Positions 17,130-26,247 of a stretch of 51,252 nt of DNA are shown in pieces. Position 1 is the first letter of the stretch, and each line of letters starts with the position of its first letter. A program made the translations under genes and the position numbers. The stretch comes from an uncultured Pelagibacteraceae bacterium (GTDB taxonomy: Bacteria; Pseudomonadota; Alphaproteobacteria; Pelagibacterales; Pelagibacteraceae): the NCBI GenBank assembly GCA_902591045.1, contig CACIZC010000008.1:1-51252 (forward strand), written 5' to 3'. The notes below the pieces were generated by a model. It had not been told where the DNA came from. It made no database searches and was given only the letters and a program-made list of their open reading frames with translations.

Positions 17130-17999
17130 ATGTCTGAGGAAAAAAATTTAGATGAAATAAAAAAATTTTGGCCTAAGGAATTGTCAGATATTAAGAATGT
17201 ACCAAAGTATATCAAAAAATATAAAGAAGACTTAATAGTTATTAAATATGGTGGTAACGTTTTAATAGACAGAAATATATTTAATAATTTTATAGAGGAT
17301 ATAAGCATATTAAATAAACTAGGTCTTTCAATTATAGTTGTACATGGAGGAGGTCCAAGAATAGAGAGAGAGTTAAAAAAAGAAAATATTCAAACAAAAT
17401 TTATAAATGGCTTAAGAGTAACAGATGAAAAAGTAATTAAGATTGTTGAAGAGGTATTGATTGATTTTAATAATGATATTGTAAACTCTTTAAAGAAAAA
17501 AGGCTTAAAAGCAATCTCAATAAATTCTAAAATCAATAATGTAATTAATGTAATTCCAGATAAACAGGAGTTAGGTTTTGTCGGTGTACCAGATAAAATT
17601 AGCACGGATATTATTAAGAATATGATAAATCAAAATCAAATACCTATAGTGGCACCATTGGGTTTGGACAAAAATAATCAAACATACAATATAAATGGAG
17701 ATACTGCTGCTAGTGCTATAGCAAAAAAACTAAAATCTAGAAGACTTTTATTGATGACTAATGTTGAGGGAGTTTACGATGATAGAAAAAATTTAATATC
17801 AGAAATAAAACCTTATGATATGGAGAACTTGGTAAATTTGAAAATTGTTCAAGGCGGCATGATACCAAAAATAAAAAATTGTATTGATGCTGTTGAAAAT
17901 GGAGTAAGAGGTGTTGTTATACTTGACGGAAGAAAACCTCACTCTATCTTGAAAGAGATTTTCTCAGACAAAGGTGCTGGAACTCTAATAAGAAAATGA
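17130..17999 (+). CDS. argB: N-acetylglutamate kinase
   Basis: ArgB phosphorylates N-acetylglutamate, the second step to arginine and usually the feedback-controlled one. The 289 aa protein has LIVIKYGGNVLID, IIVVHGGGPRIERELK, NGLRVTDEKVIKIVEEVL, YNINGDTAASAIAKKL, LMTNVEGVYDD and IVQGGMIPKIKNCIDAVENGV, covering the whole amino-acid kinase fold. The N-terminal ~35 residues form the extra helix typical of arginine-regulated hexameric NAGKs (inferred). It overlaps the next gene by 4 bp. Confidence 0.97.
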   Translation: MSEEKNLDEIKKFWPKELSDIKNVPKYIKKYKEDLIVIKYGGNVLIDRNIFNNFIEDISILNKLGLSIIVVHGGGPRIERELKKENIQTKFINGLRVTDEKVIKIVEEVLIDFNNDIVNSLKKKGLKAISINSKINNVINVIPDKQELGFVGVPDKISTDIIKNMINQNQIPIVAPLGLDKNNQTYNINGDTAASAIAKKLKSRRLLLMTNVEGVYDDRKNLISEIKPYDMENLVNLKIVQGGMIPKIKNCIDAVENGVRGVVILDGRKPHSILKEIFSDKGAGTLIRK

Positions 18000-18667
18000 A
18001 AGAGCTTATAAATATCAAATACTGGATATTCGATCTAGACAACACTCTTTATTCGGGAGATACAAAAGTTTTTGATCAGGTGGATAAAAAGATGTCCAAA
18101 TATATTTCTGATAAGCTTGACGTAAGCATTGAGGAAGCCAAAAAAATTCAGAAAAATTATTTTCACAAATATAACACAACTTTAAATGGAATGATTAAAA
18201 ATCACAAGATTGATGCACAAGAATTCTTGGATTTTGTTCATGATGTTGATTTGAACTTTTTAAAAAATGACAAAGATTTGGAACAGGAGCTAAGCAAAAT
18301 AACAGATAAAAAAATAATTTTTACCAATGGATCTAGAGCTCATGCCAAAAATGTTACCAAAAAAATAGGTATTAATAACCTATTTGATGGAATTTTTGAC
18401 ATTGTAGATTCGGATTTTGTGCCCAAACCAGCAATCGAAAGCTATAAAAGATTAATTGATAAATACAAAATTGAGCCACAATATTGTATATTAGTAGAGG
18501 ATATCGCTAGAAATTTAAAACCGGCACATGAACTAGGCATGAAAACTGTTTGGATTAAAAACAAAGAACCTTGGGCAGCTGAATTTTCTAACGAAAGTTT
18601 TATAGATTATAGAGTTGAAAATTTAACGAATTTTTTAAAGGAAATTAATGAATTTAGAAAAAATTGA
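17996..18667 (+). CDS. HAD-family pyrimidine 5'-nucleotidase-like phosphatase
   Basis: This 223 aa protein is a haloacid-dehalogenase hydrolase: motif I is [10 protein letters not shown] (nucleophile Asp), motif [10 protein letters not shown], motif III the Lys in [11 protein letters not shown], and motif [18 protein letters not shown] helical cap sits between motifs I and II. It resembles the pyrimidine 5'-nucleotidase (SDT1) branch, found next to argB and dapD in Alphaproteobacteria. The true substrate may differ. It overlaps argB by 4 bp and dapD by 20 bp, so the three are coupled. Confidence 0.85.
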   Translation: MKELINIKYWIFDLDNTLYSGDTKVFDQVDKKMSKYISDKLDVSIEEAKKIQKNYFHKYNTTLNGMIKNHKIDAQEFLDFVHDVDLNFLKNDKDLEQELSKITDKKIIFTNGSRAHAKNVTKKIGINNLFDGIFDIVDSDFVPKPAIESYKRLIDKYKIEPQYCILVEDIARNLKPAHELGMKTVWIKNKEPWAAEFSNESFIDYRVENLTNFLKEINEFRKN

Positions 18668-19472
18668 AAAATCAATAAACGAAGCTTTTGCTAACAAAGA
18701 TAAAATTAACCAGTCGGATAAAACTCTGAATAAATTGGTTAAAGAAACAATTGATCTGTTAGATGAAGGGAAAATAAGAGTTGCTGAAAAAAAAGGTAAT
18801 ATATGGCAGGTTAATCAGTGGATCAAAAAAGCAATCTTGTTAAGTTTTAGAGTTAATAAAATGAAAGCCTCTAAAGGTCCTTACTCAACCTGGTATGATA
18901 AAATTGAGGGAAAAACTCAAGGATGGAGTGAAAAGGAAATTAAGAAAGCTGGATTCAGATATGTTCCAAATGGTGTAGTAAGAAAAGGAGCATTCATTGC
19001 AAAAAATGTTGTCTTGATGCCTTCATTTGTAAATGTTGGAGCTTATGTTGATGAGGGAAGCATGATCGACACTTGGGCTTCGGTAGGATCTTGCGCGCAA
19101 GTTGGAAAAAATTGTCATATATCAGGCGGAGCTGGAATTGGCGGAGTATTAGAACCTATGCAGGCAAACCCAACCATAATCGAAGACGATTGTTTTATTG
19201 GAGCTCGAGCAGAAATAGCTGAAGGTGTTATTGTTGAAAAAGGTTCAGTATTATCAATGGGAGTTTACATAGGTGCCTCAACTAGAATCGTTGATAGAGC
19301 TACTGGTGAGATTCATTACGGAAAGGTTCCCACATACTCAGTTGTTGTACCTGGATCTATGCCAAGCAAAAATAATCCAGATGGACCGTCATTATATTGC
19401 GTAGTGATTGTTAAAAAAGTAGACGAAAAAACAAGAAGTAAAACTTCTATAAACGATTTATTAAGAGACTAA
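18648..19472 (+). CDS. dapD: Tetrahydrodipicolinate N-succinyltransferase
   Basis: DapD succinylates tetrahydrodipicolinate in the lysine/diaminopimelate pathway. The 274 aa protein has an N-terminal helical domain, the [31 protein letters not shown] hexapeptide beta-helix, [31 protein letters not shown] and the C-terminal tail. Length and order match the family. dapE follows 7 bp later. Confidence 0.97.
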   Translation: MNLEKIEKSINEAFANKDKINQSDKTLNKLVKETIDLLDEGKIRVAEKKGNIWQVNQWIKKAILLSFRVNKMKASKGPYSTWYDKIEGKTQGWSEKEIKKAGFRYVPNGVVRKGAFIAKNVVLMPSFVNVGAYVDEGSMIDTWASVGSCAQVGKNCHISGGAGIGGVLEPMQANPTIIEDDCFIGARAEIAEGVIVEKGSVLSMGVYIGASTRIVDRATGEIHYGKVPTYSVVVPGSMPSKNNPDGPSLYCVVIVKKVDEKTRSKTSINDLLRD

Positions 19473-19479
19473 TAAACTC

Positions 19480-20619
19480 ATGTCAATAAGTGAATTAAAA
19501 CTAGCTAAGGAATTGATTCGTAAACCAAGTATTACACCAAAAGATGCTGGGGTGATAAATCTTTTGGCAAAAAATTTACGCTCTCTTGGCTTTAACTGTA
19601 AAATAATAAATTTTAAAAATATTAAAAATTTGTACGCAAAACTTGGAAAATCTTCACCTAATTTTTGCTATGCTGGACATACAGATGTTGTGCCTCCGGG
19701 AAATATAAGTGATTGGAGTGTTAATCCATTTAAACCAGTCGTAAAAAACAACAAATTAATCGGACGAGGCGCTAACGACATGAAGGCTTCAATTGCCTGT
19801 TTTGTTGCAGCAGTAAGCAAATTTAAAACTCAAAATAAAAAATTTAAAGGCTCAATAAGTTTATTAATTACTGGAGATGAAGAAGGAATAGCAATAAACG
19901 GAACAAAAAGAGTTGTAAAATATTTAAAAAGAAAAAGAGAGAGAATTAATTTCTGTCTAGTAGGTGAACCTACAAATCCAAATAAACTTGGAGAAATGAT
20001 TAAAATTGGAAGACGAGGAAGCATAACTGGAAGACTTACAGTGATTGGGTCTCAAGGTCATGTGGCTTACCCTCATAGAGCCAATAATCCTTCAAATACA
20101 ATAATTAAAATTCTAAAAAGAATAAAAGAATTGAAATTAGACAGAGGAACAAAAAATTTTCAACCTTCAAATCTGGAGGTAACAAAAATTAGTATAGATA
20201 ACCATGCTGATAATGTAATTCCAGGATTTGCTGATGCAGTATTTAATATACGATTTAACGATAAACACTCTGCTAATTCATTAAAAAGAAAATTAAATGC
20301 TATATTCAGATCTATGACTAAAAAAAACAAATGCAGGTTTAAAATACAATATGACGTTTCAGGCGAAGCCTTTTTAACAAAACCAAATAAAACTACTTTT
20401 ATGATTCAAAATACCATAAAAAAAATTACAGGTATTAAACCTAAACTATCTACTTCTGGTGGAACATCTGATGCCAGATTTATAAGAAATATTGCACCTT
20501 GCTTAGAATTCGGTTTAGTAGGGAAAACCATGCATAAAGTAGATGAAAGTGTATCGGTTTCTGACTTAAAAAAATTAACTAAAATTTATCAAAATATTTT
20601 GATAAATTATTTTAAGTGA
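19480..20619 (+). CDS. dapE: Succinyl-diaminopimelate desuccinylase
   Basis: DapE is a di-zinc M20 peptidase-like enzyme that removes succinate to give LL-diaminopimelate. In 379 aa it shows the metal ligands in CYAGHTDVVPPG and GRGANDMKASIAC, the catalytic Glu region TGDEEG, then LVGEPTNPN, a dimerisation lid with GRLTVIGSQGHVAYPH, and LSTSGGTSDARFI with the late His in KTMHKVDESV. Works downstream of DapD. Its TGA overlaps the next gene's GTG start. Confidence 0.97.
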   Translation: MSISELKLAKELIRKPSITPKDAGVINLLAKNLRSLGFNCKIINFKNIKNLYAKLGKSSPNFCYAGHTDVVPPGNISDWSVNPFKPVVKNNKLIGRGANDMKASIACFVAAVSKFKTQNKKFKGSISLLITGDEEGIAINGTKRVVKYLKRKRERINFCLVGEPTNPNKLGEMIKIGRRGSITGRLTVIGSQGHVAYPHRANNPSNTIIKILKRIKELKLDRGTKNFQPSNLEVTKISIDNHADNVIPGFADAVFNIRFNDKHSANSLKRKLNAIFRSMTKKNKCRFKIQYDVSGEAFLTKPNKTTFMIQNTIKKITGIKPKLSTSGGTSDARFIRNIAPCLEFGLVGKTMHKVDESVSVSDLKKLTKIYQNILINYFK

Positions 20620-21536
20620 AAACAGGAATTATAACCACAGACTCTTATTTAAGTCACGAAACAGGACAGGGTCATCCTGAAAGAGCTGACCGAGTTTCTG
20701 TTGTAATTGAAAATCTTAAAAAAAATAAAAAACTAGCTTGGAAAAAACCAGGTAAGTTTGATTCTAAATATTTAAAAATTACTCATAATTCAAATTATAT
20801 AAACGAAGTAGAAAAATCTTTTCCTAAAAAAGGTTTGTTCTTTTTAGATGGTGACACTATTGTATCTCCTGGAAGTAAAAAAGCTGCCTCAGATGCGGTT
20901 GGATCAATTATTACTGCTATCGATAGTGTACAAAATAAAGAATTCAAAAATGTTTTTTGTGCTGTACGCCCACCTGGACACCACGCTGAAAAAGATAAAG
21001 CAATGGGGTTTTGTATTTATAATAATGTAGCTGTAGGTGCCTACTATCTTATTGAAAAATATAAACTAAATAAAATTGCAATCATTGATTTTGATGTACA
21101 TCATGGAAACGGAACTCAGGATATTTTTTATGAAAATGAAAAAGTTTTATACATATCAACCCATCAATATCCTTTTTATCCTGGCAGTGGTTCAAATAAT
21201 GAGAAAGGTAAACATAATAATGTTCTGAATATACCTTTGCCAGCTGGAACAAATTCTGAGGAATATTTAAATGCTTATGAACATGTTTTAAAAAAACTTA
21301 AAGAATTTAAGCCAGAGTTTGTACTGTTCTCAGCAGGCTTTGATGCTCATGAGGATGATCCCCTTGCGCAGTTCAAATTAAAGTCAAAAGACTTTTACGA
21401 CATTACAAAAAGAACATTAGAAATTGCAAATAAAAGTAGCAATAATAGAGTAGTTTCAATTTTAGAGGGCGGTTACGATCTGAATGCATTAAAAGAAAGT
21501 ACGGAAATGCATTTGAATGCTTTAATAGAAAATTAA
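20616..21536 (+). CDS. Histone-deacetylase-family amidohydrolase
   Basis: This 306 aa zinc hydrolase has the HDAC/acetylpolyamine amidohydrolase fold: GHPERADRV, AVRPPGHHAEKDKAMGFCIYNN, the metal site IDFDVHHGNGTQDIF and FSAGFDAHEDDPLA. Bacterial members may deacetylate acetyl-lysine, acetylpolyamines or acetoin-related substrates; the sequence does not settle which. The start is GTG at 20616, overlapping the dapE stop (GTGA). It converges with truA, only 1 bp apart. Confidence 0.9.
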   Translation: MKTGIITTDSYLSHETGQGHPERADRVSVVIENLKKNKKLAWKKPGKFDSKYLKITHNSNYINEVEKSFPKKGLFFLDGDTIVSPGSKKAASDAVGSIITAIDSVQNKEFKNVFCAVRPPGHHAEKDKAMGFCIYNNVAVGAYYLIEKYKLNKIAIIDFDVHHGNGTQDIFYENEKVLYISTHQYPFYPGSGSNNEKGKHNNVLNIPLPAGTNSEEYLNAYEHVLKKLKEFKPEFVLFSAGFDAHEDDPLAQFKLKSKDFYDITKRTLEIANKSSNNRVVSILEGGYDLNALKESTEMHLNALIEN

Positions 21537-21537
21537 T

Positions 21538-22278
21538 TCAGTATTTTACTTTATCTAAATAAAGCCCATGTGCTGGAGCAGGAGAAGCACACATTGTTCT
21601 TTTCTTTGATAAAAATGCCTTTTTAAAATCATCTAAGTTCCACTTCCCTTCCCCTAAGTATTTTAAAGAACCTACCATTGATCTAACTTGTTGTTGTAAA
21701 AAAGATTTGGATTGAAAAGTGAAAATAATTTTATTTTTATTTTTTTTTACTGTAGCTTTTTTTATAGTTTTTATTGGAGACTTCGCTTGACAAGATGAAG
21801 ATCTAAATGTTGAAAAATTATGAGTACCTTTTAAAATTTCAGCGCCTTTCCTCATAATTTTTACATCAAGTTTTTTTTTAATATGCCAGGCTTTATTTTT
21901 TTCTAAAACTAAAGATGAGCGTCTATTAATAATAAAATATTTATAGATTCTTTCATTTGCACTGTGCCTTGCATGAAATTTGTTTGGCCTTTTTTTTATA
22001 CTAAGAACAGATATGGGATATTTTCTTAAAAAAAAATTAATAGAGTTTATGAAGATGTTTTTATCAAGTATTTTGTATTTTGTTTTAAAATGAGCCGATT
22101 GCTCACTCGCATGAACACCCGCATCTGTGCGACCTGATCCTATAACTCTAATTTTATCTTTTAAAAACTTAGATAAAGTTTTTTCCAAAACCTCTTGAAC
22201 TGAAATACCATTCTTTTGAATTTGCCATCCAACAAAATTTGTTCCTAAGTATTCAACATTAATTTGGTATGTGAACAT
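21538..22278 (-). CDS. truA: tRNA pseudouridine(38-40) synthase
   Basis: TruA makes pseudouridine at positions 38-40 of tRNA anticodon stems. The 246 aa protein has YLGTNFVGWQIQKN, the catalytic Asp in IGSGRTDAGVHA, RHSANERIYKYFI, HNFSTFRSSSCQAKSP and FLQQQVRSMVGSL. It touches fmt: the stop of fmt and the start of truA share a base at 22278. Confidence 0.96.
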   Translation of the reverse strand: MFTYQINVEYLGTNFVGWQIQKNGISVQEVLEKTLSKFLKDKIRVIGSGRTDAGVHASEQSAHFKTKYKILDKNIFINSINFFLRKYPISVLSIKKRPNKFHARHSANERIYKYFIINRRSSLVLEKNKAWHIKKKLDVKIMRKGAEILKGTHNFSTFRSSSCQAKSPIKTIKKATVKKNKNKIIFTFQSKSFLQQQVRSMVGSLKYLGEGKWNLDDFKKAFLSKKRTMCASPAPAHGLYLDKVKY

Positions 22279-23198
22279 TAGACTATGTTTTCACCTTGTT
22301 TTATCTTGTTCCCAAGTAAAAACTGATCAACTTCCTGTCTGCTTTTTCCTTCTTTTTGGATCTCAAGAATTTTTATTGAACCTTCCTTACAAGCAATTGT
22401 GAGTTTATCATCCAGTGTTTTTCCTGGCTCTCCATTTCCATTTGTTATTTTAGCTTTCCAAATTTTGAATCTTTCTTCCTTGTATTGAAACCAGGCTCCA
22501 GGATTAGGATTAAGACCATTAATTTTTGCCAATATTTTTTTTGCACTAATGTTCCACTGAATTTTACCTTCTGCTTTGCTAATTTTTTTTGCATAAGTTG
22601 CTACGCTATGATCTTGCTGTTTAAATTTTGCAGTGCCATCCGCTATTTTATTTATAGAATCCAGTAAAGTCTTTGCTCCTAGCTGGGACAAGACTTTGGC
22701 TAATATTTTTGCATCTGTATTTTGATTGATTGAAATCTTCGCTTGATGCATAACAGGACCGGTATCTAAATCTTCTGTGATTTTCATGATACTTACTCCC
22801 GTCTCGTTATCCAAATTCATAATAGATCTTTGAATTGGAGCAGCTCCTCTCCACTTAGGTAATAATGAAGCATGAACATTGATAAATCCTTGTTTAGCTA
22901 AATTTAAAAATTTTTTTGGTATAATTTTTCCATAAGCTATTACAACCACAATGTCTGGATTCAAATTTTTAATAAAGTTATATTCTTCATCTGAATCTAG
23001 CTTAAGTGGAGTTCTAACATTAATAGAGTTTTTTTTTGAAAACAATTCAACATCTGAAGGTTTTATTTTTTGACCTCGGTTAGCCTTGCTTGGCGGTTGG
23101 GAATATACTGTCAAAATTTTATGGTTTGATTTGAATAGTAGCTCCAAAGTTGGAACTGCGAACTCAGGTGTTCCCATAAAAACAATTTTTTGTGACAT
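22278..23198 (-). CDS. fmt: Methionyl-tRNA formyltransferase
   Basis: Fmt formylates initiator Met-tRNA using 10-formyl-THF. In 306 aa it shows FMGTPEFAVPTLELL at the start, the catalytic segment NVHASLLPKWRGAAPIQRSI (Asn-His) and TEDLDTGPVMHQ (Asp), then the C-terminal domain. It lies between def and truA; the def-fmt-truA order is common. Confidence 0.97.
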   Translation of the reverse strand: MSQKIVFMGTPEFAVPTLELLFKSNHKILTVYSQPPSKANRGQKIKPSDVELFSKKNSINVRTPLKLDSDEEYNFIKNLNPDIVVVIAYGKIIPKKFLNLAKQGFINVHASLLPKWRGAAPIQRSIMNLDNETGVSIMKITEDLDTGPVMHQAKISINQNTDAKILAKVLSQLGAKTLLDSINKIADGTAKFKQQDHSVATYAKKISKAEGKIQWNISAKKILAKINGLNPNPGAWFQYKEERFKIWKAKITNGNGEPGKTLDDKLTIACKEGSIKILEIQKEGKSRQEVDQFLLGNKIKQGENIV

Positions 23199-23211
23199 TA
23201 AATTATTGAAG

Positions 23212-23736
23212 TTAAACTACTATTCTTTCTAATTCTTTTTTTTGTTTTGAAAGTTTTTTTGTTATCATAGATTTTTTGAGTTTTGACAAATAGTCAATAA
23301 ATAATATTCCTTCTAGATGGTCCATTTCGTGTTGAATGCAAGTTGCTAACAAACCTTCTGCCTTAAGTTCTTTGGGATTGCCGTTGTAATCCAAATATTT
23401 AATATGACATTTATCTGGCCTATCAATTTCAGCGAATTGTCCTGGAACAGATAAACAACCTTCTTCATAAGTTGCCTGATCTTTTGATGCATATATTTTT
23501 TCAGGATTAATAAAATACATTGGTTCTTTTTTTTCTGGATCCTTTGAAATATCCAGAACTATAATCCTTTTTGGCACCCCTATTTGTATTGCTGCAAGAC
23601 CTATACCTGGAGCTGCATACATAGTCTCAAGCATATCATCCATTAATTTTCTAATTGTGTCGTCAACAATTTCCACTGGTTTTGAAATTTGCCGAAGTAT
23701 AGGATCAGGTTCGGTTAGTATTTTTTTTAAAGCCAT
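23212..23736 (-). CDS. def: Peptide deformylase
   Basis: Def removes the formyl group from new proteins using a ferrous ion. The 174 aa protein has all three motifs: [19 protein letters not shown] (Cys ligand) and [12 protein letters not shown] (His ligands and catalytic Glu). It is upstream of fmt in the same run. Confidence 0.97.
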   Translation of the reverse strand: MALKKILTEPDPILRQISKPVEIVDDTIRKLMDDMLETMYAAPGIGLAAIQIGVPKRIIVLDISKDPEKKEPMYFINPEKIYASKDQATYEEGCLSVPGQFAEIDRPDKCHIKYLDYNGNPKELKAEGLLATCIQHEMDHLEGILFIDYLSKLKKSMITKKLSKQKKELERIVV

Positions 23737-23754
23737 ATGAGACTTATATATGAA

Positions 23755-25527
23755 TTAGGCTCTAAGCGGTAGAGTTAGGTTCAGAATTTGATTTCGTAAT
23801 TTTTTAATTTTTGCCTTATTTAAAACATTTGTAATAAAATAAATCGTCTCTGGATCTAGATTTTTAATTTCATCACTACCTATTATTTCGACTATTTTAA
23901 GCATTAGCAATCCAAGTTCTTTATTTTTAACAAGTAAACTAATATTTTCAGGTACAGTTAAATTTTTTGATAATTCTTTTAGATCAAATTCTTTGGGAAT
24001 ATCTATTCCATCTGAAACTAATGTCTCTAACACAATAACATCCTTTATAGAATAAAAGTATTTCTTATTTTTTCTTATTTTTTTATGTACGCTAGCTAAA
24101 TCTTTTTTAATTTTTTTTTGATTTGGATTTTCTTCTGTAAATATTTTTATCACTTTGGATCTGTGTAATACTTTATCGTCATACTTGATTTTTCCCAGTT
24201 TTTTATCCTTTTCTAATAATATATTTATTTCTACTACACTGGTATAATTACTTGGTATTTCTTTGGGATCTATATCTTTAAGAGTGTCACTTAAATATTG
24301 TTTGTAAACATTGTCAAGTTTGTCTTTTTTGAACAAATCTTTTAATAAAAAAAGATTTTGTAATTTATTTTCAATATTATCAGATATTAAAATTTTTTGA
24401 TAAATCAAAGCTCTAGCTTCATATCCGTTCAAAGTTTTATAAACAGTGTCTGAATTAACTAGCTGATTAATGTTGAATGGAACTGTTTTGTATATTTCAA
24501 AAATTTTATTTTTATCGAAAGTTCCTTTGTTAGCTGCTGACTCATACTTAATTAACTTTTCCTTATCTTCTTCATAATTTAATGAAATCATATTTGCGGC
24601 ATTAAGATATTTCCAAATATTCTTATCAGTTTTTTCTGTAGGCTCGTATTTAAAATTTTCAATAGTTACTGAGGACAAATAAAAATTCAATAAGTTGTCG
24701 TCTAAAATTTTATTTTCTGGTTTATCTTTTATATCAAGCAAAAATAAAATTTTATCATCAAAAAATTTATCAGATCCATCTTGCTCTCTAAGAAGATCAA
24801 AATTTAATTGTGCTTCTTCTTTTTTGTTGTTCAGGACTAAACAGTAAATTCTAAATTTTTCTAAATAATTTTCTTTTATCTCTTTATTGATAAAATTTGC
24901 TTTTTTACATCCTTCGTAAATATCTGCAGAAGCTATATAATGGTCCACCAAATACTTTATTAATTTTGACTTTCCATCAAATTCAGAATTGTTATTTAAA
25001 AAATTTTCAATTAATTTTGGTTTATTATTTTTAATTAACCAATTAATTCTAAATTTTAAGAAATCTTTCTCAGAAAAATTATTCTTTGGCGGATAAGAAT
25101 AGGTAAATATAGTATTAACAAAAACTTCTTCAGAAAATTTAGATAGATTAATTTTTTCTATTCTTTTAAAAGTTTCTTTGATTAATTCCCCGTTAGTACC
25201 TGACCACATGTCCAGATTTAAATCATTTTTTTCTGGTTCATAAAGACCGACTAATTTTATCTCTTCCTCATTATCTGTGTTCTCGGATATCTTTATTTCA
25301 GTTTCTTTAGTTTTTAATGTTGAAACATTTATTTTTGAGGACTCAGATAATTTTTTTTCTTTGGACAAATTTTCTTTTTTATTATCTCTTTTTTGACTCC
25401 AAATATCTATGGATTCCTCTGCATATGAATATGAGGAATTAAAAATAAAAGTGATTAAAAATAAACTTATAAAAAAATTTTTACTTAAGTTTAATAATTT
25501 TATCGGTGACATCTTTTTTAATTTCAT
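23755..25527 (-). CDS. Large exported protein, function unknown
   Basis: A 590 aa protein with a likely signal peptide: basic MKLKKMSPIKLL, hydrophobic FFISLFLITFIFN and an Ala-type cleavage site at about SYSYA. The next ~100 residues are charged and probably disordered, after which the sequence is alpha-helical with no enzyme motif I recognise, perhaps a helical-repeat scaffold. An internal ATG (25512) could be the real start, but the signal peptide fits either. It overlaps the 60 aa membrane gene upstream and lies 18 bp from def. The partners suggest an envelope role only by position. Confidence 0.75.
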   Translation of the reverse strand: MKLKKMSPIKLLNLSKNFFISLFLITFIFNSSYSYAEESIDIWSQKRDNKKENLSKEKKLSESSKINVSTLKTKETEIKISENTDNEEEIKLVGLYEPEKNDLNLDMWSGTNGELIKETFKRIEKINLSKFSEEVFVNTIFTYSYPPKNNFSEKDFLKFRINWLIKNNKPKLIENFLNNNSEFDGKSKLIKYLVDHYIASADIYEGCKKANFINKEIKENYLEKFRIYCLVLNNKKEEAQLNFDLLREQDGSDKFFDDKILFLLDIKDKPENKILDDNLLNFYLSSVTIENFKYEPTEKTDKNIWKYLNAANMISLNYEEDKEKLIKYESAANKGTFDKNKIFEIYKTVPFNINQLVNSDTVYKTLNGYEARALIYQKILISDNIENKLQNLFLLKDLFKKDKLDNVYKQYLSDTLKDIDPKEIPSNYTSVVEINILLEKDKKLGKIKYDDKVLHRSKVIKIFTEENPNQKKIKKDLASVHKKIRKNKKYFYSIKDVIVLETLVSDGIDIPKEFDLKELSKNLTVPENISLLVKNKELGLLMLKIVEIIGSDEIKNLDPETIYFITNVLNKAKIKKLRNQILNLTLPLRA

Positions 25528-25663
25528 TCTGAGGAGATGGGAAAGTTATCTTTTCAATAAAATAAAAAATCAATCCAAGAGCGCCTATTAGCAAAATAAT
25601 TTTTAAAGTCACGTTTGTTATAGACGAGCCTGTTTTTGATCTAAGATTTAATCTTGGTTGCAT
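25481..25663 (-). CDS. Small single-TM membrane protein
   Basis: I start this protein at the ATG at 25663 (MQPRLNLRSKTG), not the further-upstream 25717, since the extra 18 residues are unlike it and would intrude on the aroK promoter region. The 60 aa protein has a basic N-terminus, one TM helix (IILLIGALGLIFYFI) and a soluble Lys/Glu tail. It overlaps the next gene's start by 47 bp in another frame, so the pair is likely coupled. No family recognised. Confidence 0.6.
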   Translation of the reverse strand: MQPRLNLRSKTGSSITNVTLKIILLIGALGLIFYFIEKITFPSPQNEIKKDVTDKIIKLK

Positions 25664-25737
25664 AGTCGATAAAATGTATTTAAACTCGAAAATTAAGACA
25701 AATTTATGAAAAATCAAATTAAAATTTGAGCTATATT

Positions 25738-26247
25738 TTGAAAAAAAACCTAGTATTGACTGGAATGATGGGTGTAGGAAAATCTACAATCGGAAAACTG
25801 CTGTCAAAAAAACTAAATATGCAATTTAAAGATGTGGATAAGGTTATTGAAAATAAAACCTCTTTAACTATTAATGAAATATTTTTAAAAAAGGGCGAGG
25901 ACTTTTTTAGAGAAATAGAAGAAAAAGAAAGCTTGCGGTTACTAGAAAAAGACGGGCTAATTATTGCTTTGGGGGGTGGTGCATTTGTAAATAGCAATAT
26001 TAGAAAAAAAGTGAAAAAACTATCTGTTTCCATATGGTTGGATTTAAATTCTAAATTTATATTTCAAAGGATAAAAAAAAATAAAAAAAGGCCCTTGCTA
26101 AATAATTCGCAATCAGAGAAAAATCTAGAAGAAATTCTAAAAAAAAGAAAGTCAATTTATTCTTTGGCAAACCACAGAATAAATTGTAATTACAAAAATA
26201 AATATGAAATAACAAAAATAATAAAAAAAATTTATGAAGGTATCTAA
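25738..26247 (+). CDS. aroK: Shikimate kinase (non-ATG start)
   Basis: AroK phosphorylates shikimate in aromatic amino-acid synthesis. The P-loop is GMMGVGKSTIGKLL at about residues 9-18, with DVDKVIE and FFREIEEKESLRLL for the shikimate site and ALGGGAFVN. No ATG exists near the start. I favour TTG at 25738 (MKKNLVLTGMMG...), 7 bases after a GAG, over TTG at 25726 (four residues longer). The 3' end overlaps aroB by 14 bp. Confidence 0.92.
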   Translation: MKKNLVLTGMMGVGKSTIGKLLSKKLNMQFKDVDKVIENKTSLTINEIFLKKGEDFFREIEEKESLRLLEKDGLIIALGGGAFVNSNIRKKVKKLSVSIWLDLNSKFIFQRIKKNKKRPLLNNSQSEKNLEEILKKRKSIYSLANHRINCNYKNKYEITKIIKKIYEGI

